From contig DEDT01000043.1 in assembly GCA_002350105.1 (NCBI GenBank), positions 1-27,849 of the forward strand: 27,849 nt of DNA, given 5' to 3'. Positions 1 to 6,494 of the stretch are shown one piece after another; position 1 is the first letter of the stretch, and every line of letters begins with the position of its first letter. The position numbers were made by a program, and so were the translations under genes. Source of the stretch: Selenomonadaceae bacterium UBA2897. Its GTDB lineage: Bacteria > Bacillota > Negativicutes > Selenomonadales > Selenomonadaceae. A model generated the notes under the pieces. The model did not search any database, had not been told where the DNA came from, and saw only the letters and a program-made list of their open reading frames with translations.

Positions 1-167
1 TCGAATCTCCGGAAGCCCGGCTCACCCATCACGACGGTCTCCGTCATCACATACGCATTCAGCCCGCTCGCATACGTCCCGGCATAGTAATCGGCTGCCA
101 TCGTCTTCCCGCTTCCGAAGCACAGGAAAAGAACAGCACTCAGCAAAAGGATGATACACTTCTTCAC
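1..167 (-). CDS. Secreted protein of unknown function, N-terminal part only (runs off the window)
   Basis: The minus strand opens with a GTG codon at 167-165, preceded by a strong GGAGGT ribosome site five bases upstream. The reading frame begins MKKCIILLLSAVLFLCFGSG, a lysine pair followed by a hydrophobic core, then an AMAAD-like cleavage region (TMAADYYAGT). This is a classic signal peptide, so the product is exported. After the cleavage site only about 30 residues are visible before the window edge, with many Tyr and Gly residues, as in the secreted protein at 2172-2630. I do not recognise the family. The longer overlapping minus frame from position 243 lacks a ribosome site and a signal peptide, so I chose this frame. 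Exported status is well supported; the function is unknown. Confidence 0.7.
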   Translation of the reverse strand, partial: MKKCIILLLSAVLFLCFGSGKTMAADYYAGTYASGLNAYVMTETVVMGEPGFRRF

Positions 168-386
168 ACGCTCCACCTCCAAAACAAATCAAAAATCTCC
201 CGAAGCAACCGCCCGGCAGGAAAGATACGGCAAGCCGCACCATTCCCTGACCATCGTCGCCCTCTTGTATTTATTCGCCGCGCCCGCGGCTTTTCCTCCC
301 GCCTCGAATCAAGTGGTGCGTATTTCATAGACGGCATCCATGACAGCGGGCGGCTCTTTGTACTCGTATATCATAAACGAGCACAC

Positions 387-411
387 AAAAAGACAGGCTC
401 TCGTGCCTGCC
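387..411 (-). terminator. Rho-independent terminator after the Rpn-family pseudogene
   Basis: On the minus strand a 7-bp stem (GGCAGGC pairing with GCCTGTC, one G-U pair) with a six-base loop is followed by five T residues. It lies 16 bp beyond the stop at 427. Confidence 0.65.
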
Positions 412-426
412 TTGCTATGCCATACT

Positions 427-1478
427 TTATGCCAATTGAACCTTGTTCCGCTCGGCGAACTGCCGGACGGCCTCTACCGTCCAGCCGGACACTTTGGCGA
501 TGATATCCAGACTGACCTTTTCCCGAAGCATCGACAATACCATGCTCCTCCTCGTCTGCTCCTCGCCTTGTTTAACGCCCTGCTCGATACCTTGCTTGAC
601 ACCCTGCCTGACACCCTGCTTGATGCCGCGCTTAATGCCTTGCTGAATGCCGTCTTCGTAAAAGCCTTCGCTGAGGTTGCACATCGTATTCATCTCCTCT
701 GCCATGTCGTCTGTCAGGTTTAGTTCATACTGCTTGGCCAGGCGCTCCTTCTTGATGGCTACGCCTGCTTTTGACCGGAACACCAGCCGCAGGAGCTCGA
801 TGAGCTTGTCGCCCGTGCGGCGGTTGCCGAGATACAGGAGCGTGATATTGATGAGGTCGTAGTGCTCCTGTGGCTCCGTGTGGTGGCCGAAGAGCTGCTT
901 TTCGTGCAGCGTGTAGCTCGTGATGGAGCTGCCCTCGCGCTCCGGCGCGCGCATGCAGAGCCAGATCGTGTAGACCTTGCGGATACCGTTGTAGTCGGAG
1001 CCCTGGAACTCCGTCTCCTTCTGCGCGGAGATGAGGCGGCTGGCGTAAAATACGGCACGCTTCAGGATGGCGTACCCGGATGGCTTACTCTTCTGCGCCT
1101 CCACGTTGATGATCAGCGTGATGAGCCCGCCCGTGCGCGGGGCCTTCGCATGGAAGCGGATGTCGAAATAGATCGTGCCCTCCGTCGTCGTCCCGTCCTC
1201 GTTGCGGTCCTGCCGGACGTCACGCGGCGCGTCCGTCCTGTCATGCTCCTGCTGAGCCTTGCGCGGCGCGTTCGTCTTGTCGCGGTTCACGGGCGTCGTC
1301 CCGACCTCCGGCTCCCCACGATATACTTATCCGCGATGTCGCGCACCGGCACGCCCGCGAACTCCGTCACCACGCGGCTCAGGATCCACGCCAGCATTTT
1401 GCGCTGGGAGAGCACCTTCTTCGCCGCCTGGTCATACTGCGCATTGCGCTCGCGCAGCCACTCGTCGCCAGCTGTCAC
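427..1478 (-). pseudogene. Rpn-family recombination-promoting nuclease / PD-(D/E)XK transposase, single frameshift
   Basis: Two overlapping minus-strand frames together make one protein of the Rpn family (PD-(D/E)XK nuclease family, often annotated as a transposase). The first frame starts at GTG 1478 behind GGAGG. It reads RNAQYDQAAKKVLSQRKMLA and then FAGVPVRDIADKYIVG. The second continues as EPEVGTTPVNRDKTNAPRKA, then GTIYFDIRFHAK and LITLIINVEAQK, and ends near 427. The join falls at a run of four C (plus strand) at 1314-1317; one more base would restore a single frame of about 350 codons. The C-terminal part has tandem GxxxG tetrapeptides (about 565-651), usual for this family. The nuclease core FDIRF...INVEAQK lies after the break, so the intact enzyme is not made unless the break is a sequencing error or is bypassed. 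Confidence 0.85.
565..651 (-). repeat. 12-bp coding repeats giving GIxQG-type tetrapeptides
   Basis: Within the Rpn-family reading frame, units of about 12 bp encode successive tetrapeptides of the form G-I/V-K/R/E-Q (GIQQGIKRGIKQGVRQGVKQ and onward). At least seven units are visible with minor variation. Such tracts expand and contract by slippage and are typical of the C-terminal tail of this family. Confidence 0.75.
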
Positions 1479-1622
1479 AGCCTGCGCCTCCTTACTCCTA
1501 TTGTAGCGAATCCGCCCGCGCCCGGCAAGTCCCGCCCGGGCATTTCGCTGCTTCTTTCTTTATTCTACCGCGAAACAGTCCTTATATCAAGTAAATTTAT
1601 TCACTGTCATAAAACAAATAAC

Positions 1623-1659
1623 AAAAGCTGGCATCCGGCTATCTGCCGCCGAATGTCAG
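1623..1659 (-). terminator. Rho-independent terminator after the 1686-2072 gene
   Basis: On the minus strand CTGACATTCGGC (from 1659-1648) pairs over 12 bp with GCCGGATGCCAG (1639-1628), using two G-U pairs and an 8-base loop. A TTTTGTTATTTG tract follows. It lies 27 bp past the stop at 1686, which supports that gene being real. Confidence 0.7.
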
Positions 1660-1685
1660 CCCCTGCTAAGATAGGTCACGCGCCT

Positions 1686-2072
1686 CTACCCTCTCACGCC
1701 CCGGCGTATCGCCCCGAGCTGGTAGTCCGTGACACCGCAGGCGATGGCCCGGGCGAAGGCGTCGGGATAGTCCGTCAGCAGCTGCGCGTCCTCCGGCATG
1801 TCCGTGCCCCGGAGCACCGCGAGCCCCGGCCGCTCCACCAGCCCACGGTCGCGATTGCCTTCATCTACGGCCTGCAGGTTCCGCACGAGACGCTGCTGCA
1901 CGGCCCGCGCGAGGTAGTTGACCGCGAGGTCGCCGATATTTGCCGCCACATCGCTTTCGCGCAGGCCGGTCCCAGGATTCACCGCGCCCGGGTCCGGGTC
2001 GCCATGGAGCACATGGCCCGGGTTAATAATCGCCGCACTCCCAGTCGGCACAACTCCTTTTCCCGCGCTCAT
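1686..2072 (-). CDS. Hypothetical cytoplasmic protein, 128 residues
   Basis: The frame could be longer upstream, but an upstream start would lie inside the terminator of the 2172-2630 gene. The ATG at 2072 has GGGAGAGG just before it, so I use that start (MSAGKGVVPTGSAAIINPGH). There is no signal peptide or membrane segment. A Gly/Pro-rich start (HGDPDPGAVNPGTG) leads to a likely helical part (SDVAANIGDLAVNYLARAVQ) and a C-terminus with several Arg residues. Codon use matches the GC-rich neighbours, and a strong terminator follows. I do not recognise the family. It may be a small stand-alone protein or the rest of a larger one. Reality as a gene is likely, not certain. Confidence 0.5.
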   Translation of the reverse strand: MSAGKGVVPTGSAAIINPGHVLHGDPDPGAVNPGTGLRESDVAANIGDLAVNYLARAVQQRLVRNLQAVDEGNRDRGLVERPGLAVLRGTDMPEDAQLLTDYPDAFARAIACGVTDYQLGAIRRGVRG

Positions 2073-2090
2073 GCCTCTCCCAAAGCACGC

Positions 2091-2134
2091 AAAAAGGGAC
2101 CGCTGCAGCCTGATAATCAAACTGCAACGGCCCC
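2091..2134 (-). terminator. Rho-independent terminator after the 2172-2630 secreted-protein gene
   Basis: On the minus strand GGGGCCGTTGCAG pairs along 13 bp (two G-U pairs) with CTGCAGCGGTCCC around a 13-base loop, followed by TTTTT at 2095-2091. It separates the 2172-2630 gene from the 1686-2072 gene. Confidence 0.8.
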
Positions 2135-2171
2135 CGATCAGCGTCATGCCCAAACAGGCAGCCCGCCAGAA

Positions 2172-2630
2172 TCAAACGCGCTGGCCGCTGAAATAATGCT
2201 TCATAGCCCAGCCCGTATTATAGCTTGCCTCACAGTAGCCCGTGGTATCAACGCGCTCCCATGAGCCATCCTGCCCTCTAGCATAAATTCTTGTGCCGTA
2301 CGCGCTCGTACCGACCAGTACATGCGCTGCGTATGTACCAACCGGCTCATTAGTAGCCAGCTTGACGTCGATAATATTGCAGACATACTCCGTATAATCG
2401 ACGCCCGATTTCGACCACTGATCCGCAATATAAGCAGAGCTCAAATCGTCATAACGCGCATACCCCATGTGCATGCGCACCATAGGATAGTTGCTGTTAT
2501 CGCACCAAAACGAGTCCGCAAAATATTCTTCCTCGTAATATTGTCGAGCCTGTGCCGGCACCGGCAGGATAGCAGCCACAAAAGACCAGGCGAAAACCGC
2601 CGTAAGGATACAGAACAGATACTTTTTCAT
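2172..2630 (-). CDS. Secreted protein of unknown function, 152 residues
   Basis: The protein begins MKKYLFCILTAVFAWSFVAA with a cleavage region around LPVPAQA-RQYY, so it is exported. The mature part of about 125 residues is rich in Tyr, Ser and Asp, with segments such as WCDNSNYPMVRMHMGYARYD, NIIDVKLATNEPVGTYAAHV and GWAMKHYFSGQRV. It keeps a few Cys residues that could form disulfides. An upstream TTG codon (2636) is in frame but only three bases from AAAGGAG, whereas the ATG at 2630 has a nine-base spacing, so I prefer 2630. A terminator follows at 2091-2134. It resembles short secreted proteins common in Selenomonas-type genomes, but I cannot name a family or function. Confidence 0.75.
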   Translation of the reverse strand: MKKYLFCILTAVFAWSFVAAILPVPAQARQYYEEEYFADSFWCDNSNYPMVRMHMGYARYDDLSSAYIADQWSKSGVDYTEYVCNIIDVKLATNEPVGTYAAHVLVGTSAYGTRIYARGQDGSWERVDTTGYCEASYNTGWAMKHYFSGQRV

Positions 2631-2690
2631 GTACAAACACTCCTTTGAAAAACTAATGGATCTGTATTGAATGAGGAGAAGCAGGAATTT

Positions 2691-3070
2691 TCACCCCATC
2701 AGGGCGATAATACGCTTGATATTTGCTATAAAGAGCGTTGTTCCCCCTTGTATATCCATCCCAGCAAGGCCCGAAGATGACGCGATGTCATATCCATGCC
2801 TGTGCTTGATTTCACTGTTCTTCGCTTCAATCTTATACCGCTTCCGCGCCAATTCCTTGAACGCTTCGGTTACCTGAAAATCCTGCTACTCTTTATGAAG
2901 CTCCGAATTCAGCGCAACCGAGTATGTTTTCGACTTTGCTCCCGACTGATAGCATCCGATAGCTTGCGGGCAATGGCGGCATTTTTCGACGTCAAAATAA
3001 TATGTCATTTGCTGACTTTTTGCGGTTTCATTTTTCCGGAAGGGGCGGTACACTACCGCCGTAATAATCA
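2691..3070 (-). pseudogene. Decayed C-terminal remnant of an IS1182-type DDE transposase
   Basis: Read on the minus strand, this stretch gives AVVYRPFRKNETAKSQQMTY, then YFDVEKCRHCPQAIGCYQSG with the CxxCPxxxxC cluster of IS1182-family transposases. After SELHKE there is an in-frame TAG near 2884 where the family usually has Gln. The frame then continues with the typical tail (EAFKELARKRYKIEAKNSEI, KHRHGYDIASSSGLAGMDIQ) and ends at a TGA at 2691-2693. The N-terminal two thirds, including the first catalytic Asp residues, are missing: the sequence upstream is the nfo terminator. It cannot encode an active transposase. I could not find terminal inverted repeats, so the original element boundaries are not visible. 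Confidence 0.8.
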
Positions 3071-3088
3071 ATTTTAGCACCTGATTAT

Positions 3089-3128
3089 AAAAGCCTTTCT
3101 GACACCTACCGTGCCAAAAAGGCTTTTT
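3089..3128. terminator. Bidirectional rho-independent terminator downstream of nfo
   Basis: A long stem pairs AAAAGCCTTTCTGACAC with GTGCCAAAAAGGCTTTT around a five-base loop. On the minus strand it is followed by TTTTATAAT, terminating nfo, whose stop is at 3134. On the plus strand it ends in TTTTTGT. Confidence 0.8.
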
Positions 3129-3133
3129 GTCTC

Positions 3134-3970
3134 TCATAAAATTGCATACGATTTAATCAAAGCGATTTCTTTTGCATAGCCTGCTGCATCGTTGGGTGTT
3201 TCGAGGATAAAGGGCAGGTGGCGGCAAGCGGGATGACGGATGACGCGCACGAGGGCTTCCAGACCGATCTCGCCCTCGCCGATGCGCGCATGGCGGTCTT
3301 TGTGGGCTCCGCAGGGATTCAGGCTGTCGTTGAGGTGGATGGCACGCAGGCGGTCGAGGCCGATGATGCGGTCAAACTCCATCAGCACACCATCGAGGTC
3401 ACTGACAATATCGTAACCCGCGTCCCAGACGTGACAGGTATCGAGGCAGACGCCCAGATGATCCTGCAGCTCCACGCGATCGATGATGGCCCGCAGTTCC
3501 TCGAAACTTCGCCCGATCTCCGTACCCTTACCCGCCATGGTCTCCAGCAGCACGGTCGTGGTCTGCTCCGGCCGCAGCACGTGATTGAGCTGCGCGGCGA
3601 TGAGCTCGATGCCCCGCTCTGCCCCCTGTCCCACGTGACTGCCCGGATGGAAATTGTAGAGCTGATGCGGCATCTGCTCCATGCGCACGAGATCATCTGC
3701 CATCATCTCCTGCGCGAACTCCCGCAGATGTTCCTTGGCCGCGCAGGCATTCATCGTATAAGGCGCATGGGCCACGATGGGACCGAACGCGTGCGCCTGC
3801 ATAAGACTGCGCAGGCGCGCCGCATCCGCCAGGTCAATCGCCTTCGCCCTGCCACCGCGCGGATTGCGCGTGAAGAATGCAAATGTCGAAGCACCCAGCT
3901 CCACCGTCGTCTGCCCCATCGCCTCATAGCCCTTCGCCGATGACAAATGACAACCAATATAAAAACTCAA
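3134..3970 (-). CDS. nfo: Endonuclease IV (AP endonuclease), 278 residues
   Basis: This is an AP endonuclease of the Nfo family, which cuts DNA at abasic sites and removes 3'-blocking groups in base excision repair, using three zinc ions. The signature segments are present: YNFHPGSHVGQG (about residues 105-116), LLETMAGKGTEIG, VCLDTCHVWDAGYD, and IHLNDSLNPCGAHKDRHARI followed by GEGEIG, then PFILETP. These carry the expected His/Asp/Glu metal ligands. Length is normal for the family. The start is a TTG codon at 3970-3968 behind GGAGG at nine bases; no ATG fits better. The gene appears monocistronic, with its own promoter candidate (4021-4049) and a strong terminator. A run of eight C (plus strand) at 3983-3990 abuts the ribosome site. 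Confidence 0.95.
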   Translation of the reverse strand: MSFYIGCHLSSAKGYEAMGQTTVELGASTFAFFTRNPRGGRAKAIDLADAARLRSLMQAHAFGPIVAHAPYTMNACAAKEHLREFAQEMMADDLVRMEQMPHQLYNFHPGSHVGQGAERGIELIAAQLNHVLRPEQTTTVLLETMAGKGTEIGRSFEELRAIIDRVELQDHLGVCLDTCHVWDAGYDIVSDLDGVLMEFDRIIGLDRLRAIHLNDSLNPCGAHKDRHARIGEGEIGLEALVRVIRHPACRHLPFILETPNDAAGYAKEIALIKSYAIL

Positions 3971-4170
3971 TTTCCTGTTCCTCCCCCCCCGAACCAGCCT
4001 GCATGATATGCGTCAGCCCTATTTTACCTTTGCACCGGGGAAATAGCAAGATTATCCCGCCACAGATGCATGAAGGTCTTGCTGCATTTTTATGCATAGC
4101 TTGGCCATCTATAATGGGCCGCTTGTCAAGACCACAATTTAAAATCTTAAGCGATAGCAGCCTCGCTTGA
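3971..4170. other. Upstream region of nfo; no gene seen
   Basis: No convincing reading frame covers this stretch: the minus frame from 4256 has no ribosome site and no recognisable content. It holds the nfo leader, its promoter candidate, an isolated TTGACA on the minus strand at about 4112 without a -10 at normal spacing, and a short near-repeat around ATGCAT. Confidence 0.5.
4021..4049 (-). promoter_or_regulatory. Candidate sigma-70 promoter of nfo
   Basis: On the minus strand TTGCTA (4049-4044) is followed by a 17-bp spacer and TAAAAT (4026-4021). The start of transcription would lie about 45 bases before the TTG start of nfo. Confidence 0.45.
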
Positions 4171-4344
4171 TGCAAAGCACCCGTAGTAGATCTCATCCGG
4201 CGTGCTGTGCGCGCCAACTGCGCAAAAGCAGCCCTGAAGAAAATCACCACCAACAAGGCCGCCCTACTGCAAGCCTTACAGCAACTCCAACCGGCCGATG
4301 AAACAATTGCAAAAGAACTACACGCTTTACAAAAAGTTTTTTGA
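4171..4344 (+). pseudogene. Orphan C-terminal coding fragment, 57 codons
   Basis: After a TGA at 4168-4170, the plus strand is open for 57 codons to a TGA at 4342-4344. The translation looks like a real helical protein tail (ALKKITTNKAALLQALQQLQ, then PADETIAKELHALQKVF). There is no start codon with a ribosome site, and nothing coherent in the preceding sequence, so I read it as the surviving 3' end of a deleted gene. It is the only plus-strand coding trace in the first 10 kb. I do not recognise the parent family. It could also be chance. Confidence 0.3.
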
Positions 4345-4345
4345 T

Positions 4346-4374
4346 ACGAAAAAGCGCAGACTTTCGCTGCGCTT
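4346..4374 (-). terminator. Rho-independent terminator of the GltD-like gene
   Basis: On the minus strand AAGCGCAG pairs with CTGCGCTT around a seven-base loop and is followed by TTTTTCG. It lies 28 bp past the stop at 4402. Confidence 0.8.
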
Positions 4375-4401
4375 CCCGATTTGTTCTATACTTTTCTTCT
4401 A

Positions 4402-5694
4402 TTATTCGTGCATAATCGGCCGATGCGGCTGAGGTGTTGCTGACGTGTCCTTATTCTCGTCTTCTGCGGCTTTCTGCTCCAGATAGGCTTCCATGGCTGC
4501 CGCCACTTTCTTGGCATCCTTGACCGCCGTGACAACGTTGTGGGCGCCGAGCACGACATCGCCGCCGGAGAATACGCCTTCGCGGGTCGTGTGGCCGTCC
4601 TCGTCGACGGTGATGAGGCCATTCTCGTTCGTCTTGAGGCCTTTGGTCGTGCGCACGACCTTATCCTTCGGGTCCTGGTTCACTGCGATGATCACGCTAT
4701 CTACGCGCAGGAGCTCCGGCTCATCCTCGCTTACACAGTGACCATCGGCATCGAAGTGGCGCTGAGCCAGCATGGGGCCATCCGGCGTGATTTCCTTCGT
4801 CGTCCTGGCGTAGATGAACTCGACACCATCGGCCTGCGCGTAGTCCGCCTCGCGCTCGCCGGAGGACACCTCATAGTGGCGCGCCACAAGGTAGACCTGC
4901 TCCGCTCCGTAGCGGATGGCCGTGCGCGCAGCGTCCATAGCCACGTTGCTCGAGCCGATGACGACGACTGAGCGACCCAGTTCATAGACGGAGGGATCCT
5001 TCAGATAATCGATGGCAAAGTGACAGTTGCCGTTCGTTTCGCCCTTGACGCCGAGACGACGCGGCCGCCAGACGCCCGTGCCCACGAATACCGCCGCGTA
5101 ACCATCATCAAAGAGGTCGTCGAGGTGCAGGGTGCCGCCCAGCGTCGTATGCGGGCGGATATGCACACCGAGGGCCTTGAGCTTCTTCTCGTAGGTGTCG
5201 AGAATCTCCCGCGGCAGGCGAAAATCGGGAATGCCGTAACGCATCATGCCGCCGAGACGGCTCATGCGCTCGAAGATCGTTACATCGTAGCCGTGCTGCG
5301 CCAGCTTCGTCGCCACCGTGAGGCCCGCCGGCCCCGCGCCGATGACCGCCACACGCTGCTCCTTGCGCGGCGCATGCTTCATCAGGCTGTACTTGTGCAG
5401 ATAGGTATTCGAGATGTAGTGCTCAATGGACGAAATCTGCACGGCACTGGTTCCATGCTCCTTGCCCAGAATGCAGTGTCCTTCGCACTGCTTTTCATGG
5501 TCGCAAACCAGCGAACAGACATCGCTCATGGGATTGTTCTCGAACAACATGATGCCCGCCTGATTGCCGCGCCCCGACAAAAAGAGGCGAATCATCTCCG
5601 GAATATCCGTCTGCAGCGGACACCCCCGCTGCATGCACAGCGGTTCCTCGCATTGCAGGCAGCGCCGCGCCTCGTGAATGACATGTACTCCCAT
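4402..5694 (-). CDS. GltD-like NAD(P)-dependent, FAD/Fe-S oxidoreductase (glutamate synthase small-subunit family), 430 residues
   Basis: The protein has the layout of the glutamate synthase small subunit and its relatives. N-terminal cysteines C12, C15, C20, C25 (CLQCEEPLCMQRGCP) and C60, C64, C70, C74 can hold two 4Fe-4S clusters. An FAD-binding GAGPAGL follows at 119-125, a second Rossmann motif VVVIGSSNVAMDAA near 243 fits NADPH, and a FAD-closing segment GVFSGGDVVLGAHNVV lies near the C-terminus. No large GltB subunit lies nearby, so it may act with a partner encoded elsewhere or reduce another acceptor, as do NfnB- or YgfK-like relatives. The start ATG at 5694 has AGGGG upstream. A terminator lies at 4346-4374. 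The family is certain; the physiological partner is unknown. Confidence 0.9.
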   Translation of the reverse strand: MGVHVIHEARRCLQCEEPLCMQRGCPLQTDIPEMIRLFLSGRGNQAGIMLFENNPMSDVCSLVCDHEKQCEGHCILGKEHGTSAVQISSIEHYISNTYLHKYSLMKHAPRKEQRVAVIGAGPAGLTVATKLAQHGYDVTIFERMSRLGGMMRYGIPDFRLPREILDTYEKKLKALGVHIRPHTTLGGTLHLDDLFDDGYAAVFVGTGVWRPRRLGVKGETNGNCHFAIDYLKDPSVYELGRSVVVIGSSNVAMDAARTAIRYGAEQVYLVARHYEVSSGEREADYAQADGVEFIYARTTKEITPDGPMLAQRHFDADGHCVSEDEPELLRVDSVIIAVNQDPKDKVVRTTKGLKTNENGLITVDEDGHTTREGVFSGGDVVLGAHNVVTAVKDAKKVAAAMEAYLEQKAAEDENKDTSATPQPHRPIMHE

Positions 5695-5696
5695 TC

Positions 5697-5894
5697 CTAT
5701 CCCCTCATTTTCTTATTCGCATGCACCGAATCATACTTCCATTCGCTACATCCAGTAAAATCCATATTTTCTCTATTATAATTGGCAGGAAACCGCCTGT
5801 CCAGTACGCAACCATCCCCATACCCGATCAGCCCGAAAAGAAGGATAATAAATAAAGCCGTCACACGTATATTCCGTGCAACGGCTCTAAGCAT
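5697..5894 (-). CDS. Small membrane or exported ORF of doubtful status, 65 residues
   Basis: The frame ends three bases before the GltD-like start and begins at an ATG without a clear ribosome site. The best upstream site (AAAGGAG near 5930) serves a GTG that opens only an eight-codon frame, ending MKTAYCHA-stop, directly before this one. One inserted or lost base would join them. The product has basic residues then a hydrophobic stretch (VTALFIILLFGLIGYG), like a signal peptide or single membrane segment, and a short polar tail containing FTGCSEWKYDSVHANK. It may be a broken secreted-protein gene or a translated leader of the GltD-like gene. I do not recognise a family. Confidence 0.35.
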   Translation of the reverse strand: MLRAVARNIRVTALFIILLFGLIGYGDGCVLDRRFPANYNRENMDFTGCSEWKYDSVHANKKMRG

Positions 5895-5954
5895 GACAAT
5901 ATGCTGTTTTCACGCGAATCCTTGCTCCTTTATCAATCCTTTATCCGTCCTGCA

Positions 5955-6380
5955 TCAAATCGATGTGCTGAACAACAAGCCCGCACTGGCACCAGTGTAG
6001 CTGCTCGCGCGATAGGCCCGTATAGCGGTTTCCGCACCGTCTTGCTGGCCCATATCCGCTACCTTGATCTTCTGTGAAGAGATAACCTCATTGCCACGCA
6101 TCTGCTTGATCAGCAGAGATCCATCCGGCATGACCTCCGTAACGGTCTTGACCTGCTCGCTATTGCCGCTGCTGTTACCGCTGCTACTATCCGCCGTCGC
6201 TACCGCCGAACTGCTGTCAGACTGCTTGCTGACACTGTCCAGCACGCTGCTGAACGAAGTGCGATCAACAGAGCGAACCGTATCTGCTCCCGTAGACACG
6301 CTGGACGAATACGTTGGCGTTGCATACGGACTGACAGCACTCACGCCTGCAATAGCACTAATCCTGTCCAAACTGCTCAT
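5955..6380 (-). CDS. Ser-rich hypothetical protein, 141 residues, with a structured leader
   Basis: The ATG at 6380 is preceded by GGGGAGG at eight bases. A GTG at 6389 overlaps that site, so it is rejected. The N-terminal half is low-complexity Ser/Thr/Ala (SSVSTGADTVRSVDRTSFSS, SSGNSSGNSEQ). The second half is ordered: VKTVTEVMPDGSLLIKQMRG, then NEVISSQKIKVADMG, and an Ala/Ser/Thr-rich end (AYRASSYTGASAGLLFSTSI). There is no signal peptide. A soluble Ser-rich protein without a signal peptide would fit export by the flagellar type III route, and its leader resembles that of the large flagellin, but this role is inference. I do not recognise a named family. Confidence 0.7.
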   Translation of the reverse strand: MSSLDRISAIAGVSAVSPYATPTYSSSVSTGADTVRSVDRTSFSSVLDSVSKQSDSSSAVATADSSSGNSSGNSEQVKTVTEVMPDGSLLIKQMRGNEVISSQKIKVADMGQQDGAETAIRAYRASSYTGASAGLLFSTSI

Positions 6381-6395
6381 AACTCTCACCTCCCC

Positions 6396-6415
6396 AGGGA
6401 GCTTTCCTACTCCCT
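6396..6415 (-). promoter_or_regulatory. Leader hairpin with GGA in its loop, possible CsrA site
   Basis: On the minus strand AGGGAG and CTCCCT form a six-base-pair stem with loop TAGGAAAG, ending directly beside the Shine-Dalgarno GGGGAGG (6395-6389). The loop carries GGA and the ribosome site carries a second GGA 14 bases further on. The CTCC of the 3' arm can instead pair with GGAG of the ribosome site, so two exclusive folds are possible. Confidence 0.45.
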
Positions 6416-6494
6416 AAGGTCAGTATAAATAGCAAACCTTGTGCCCATATGAAGCATAGGTAAAAGTTACTTAAACAGTCAACGACCATGGATA

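Noticed and set aside
4091..4120. TTGACA on the minus strand as the nfo -35 box
   Set aside because: No -10 sequence lies 16-18 bases downstream; the TTGCTA/TAAAAT pair at 4021-4049 fits better.
3924..4256. 110-codon minus-strand frame upstream of nfo
   Set aside because: No ribosome site, overlaps the nfo start and promoter region, and no coherent protein features.
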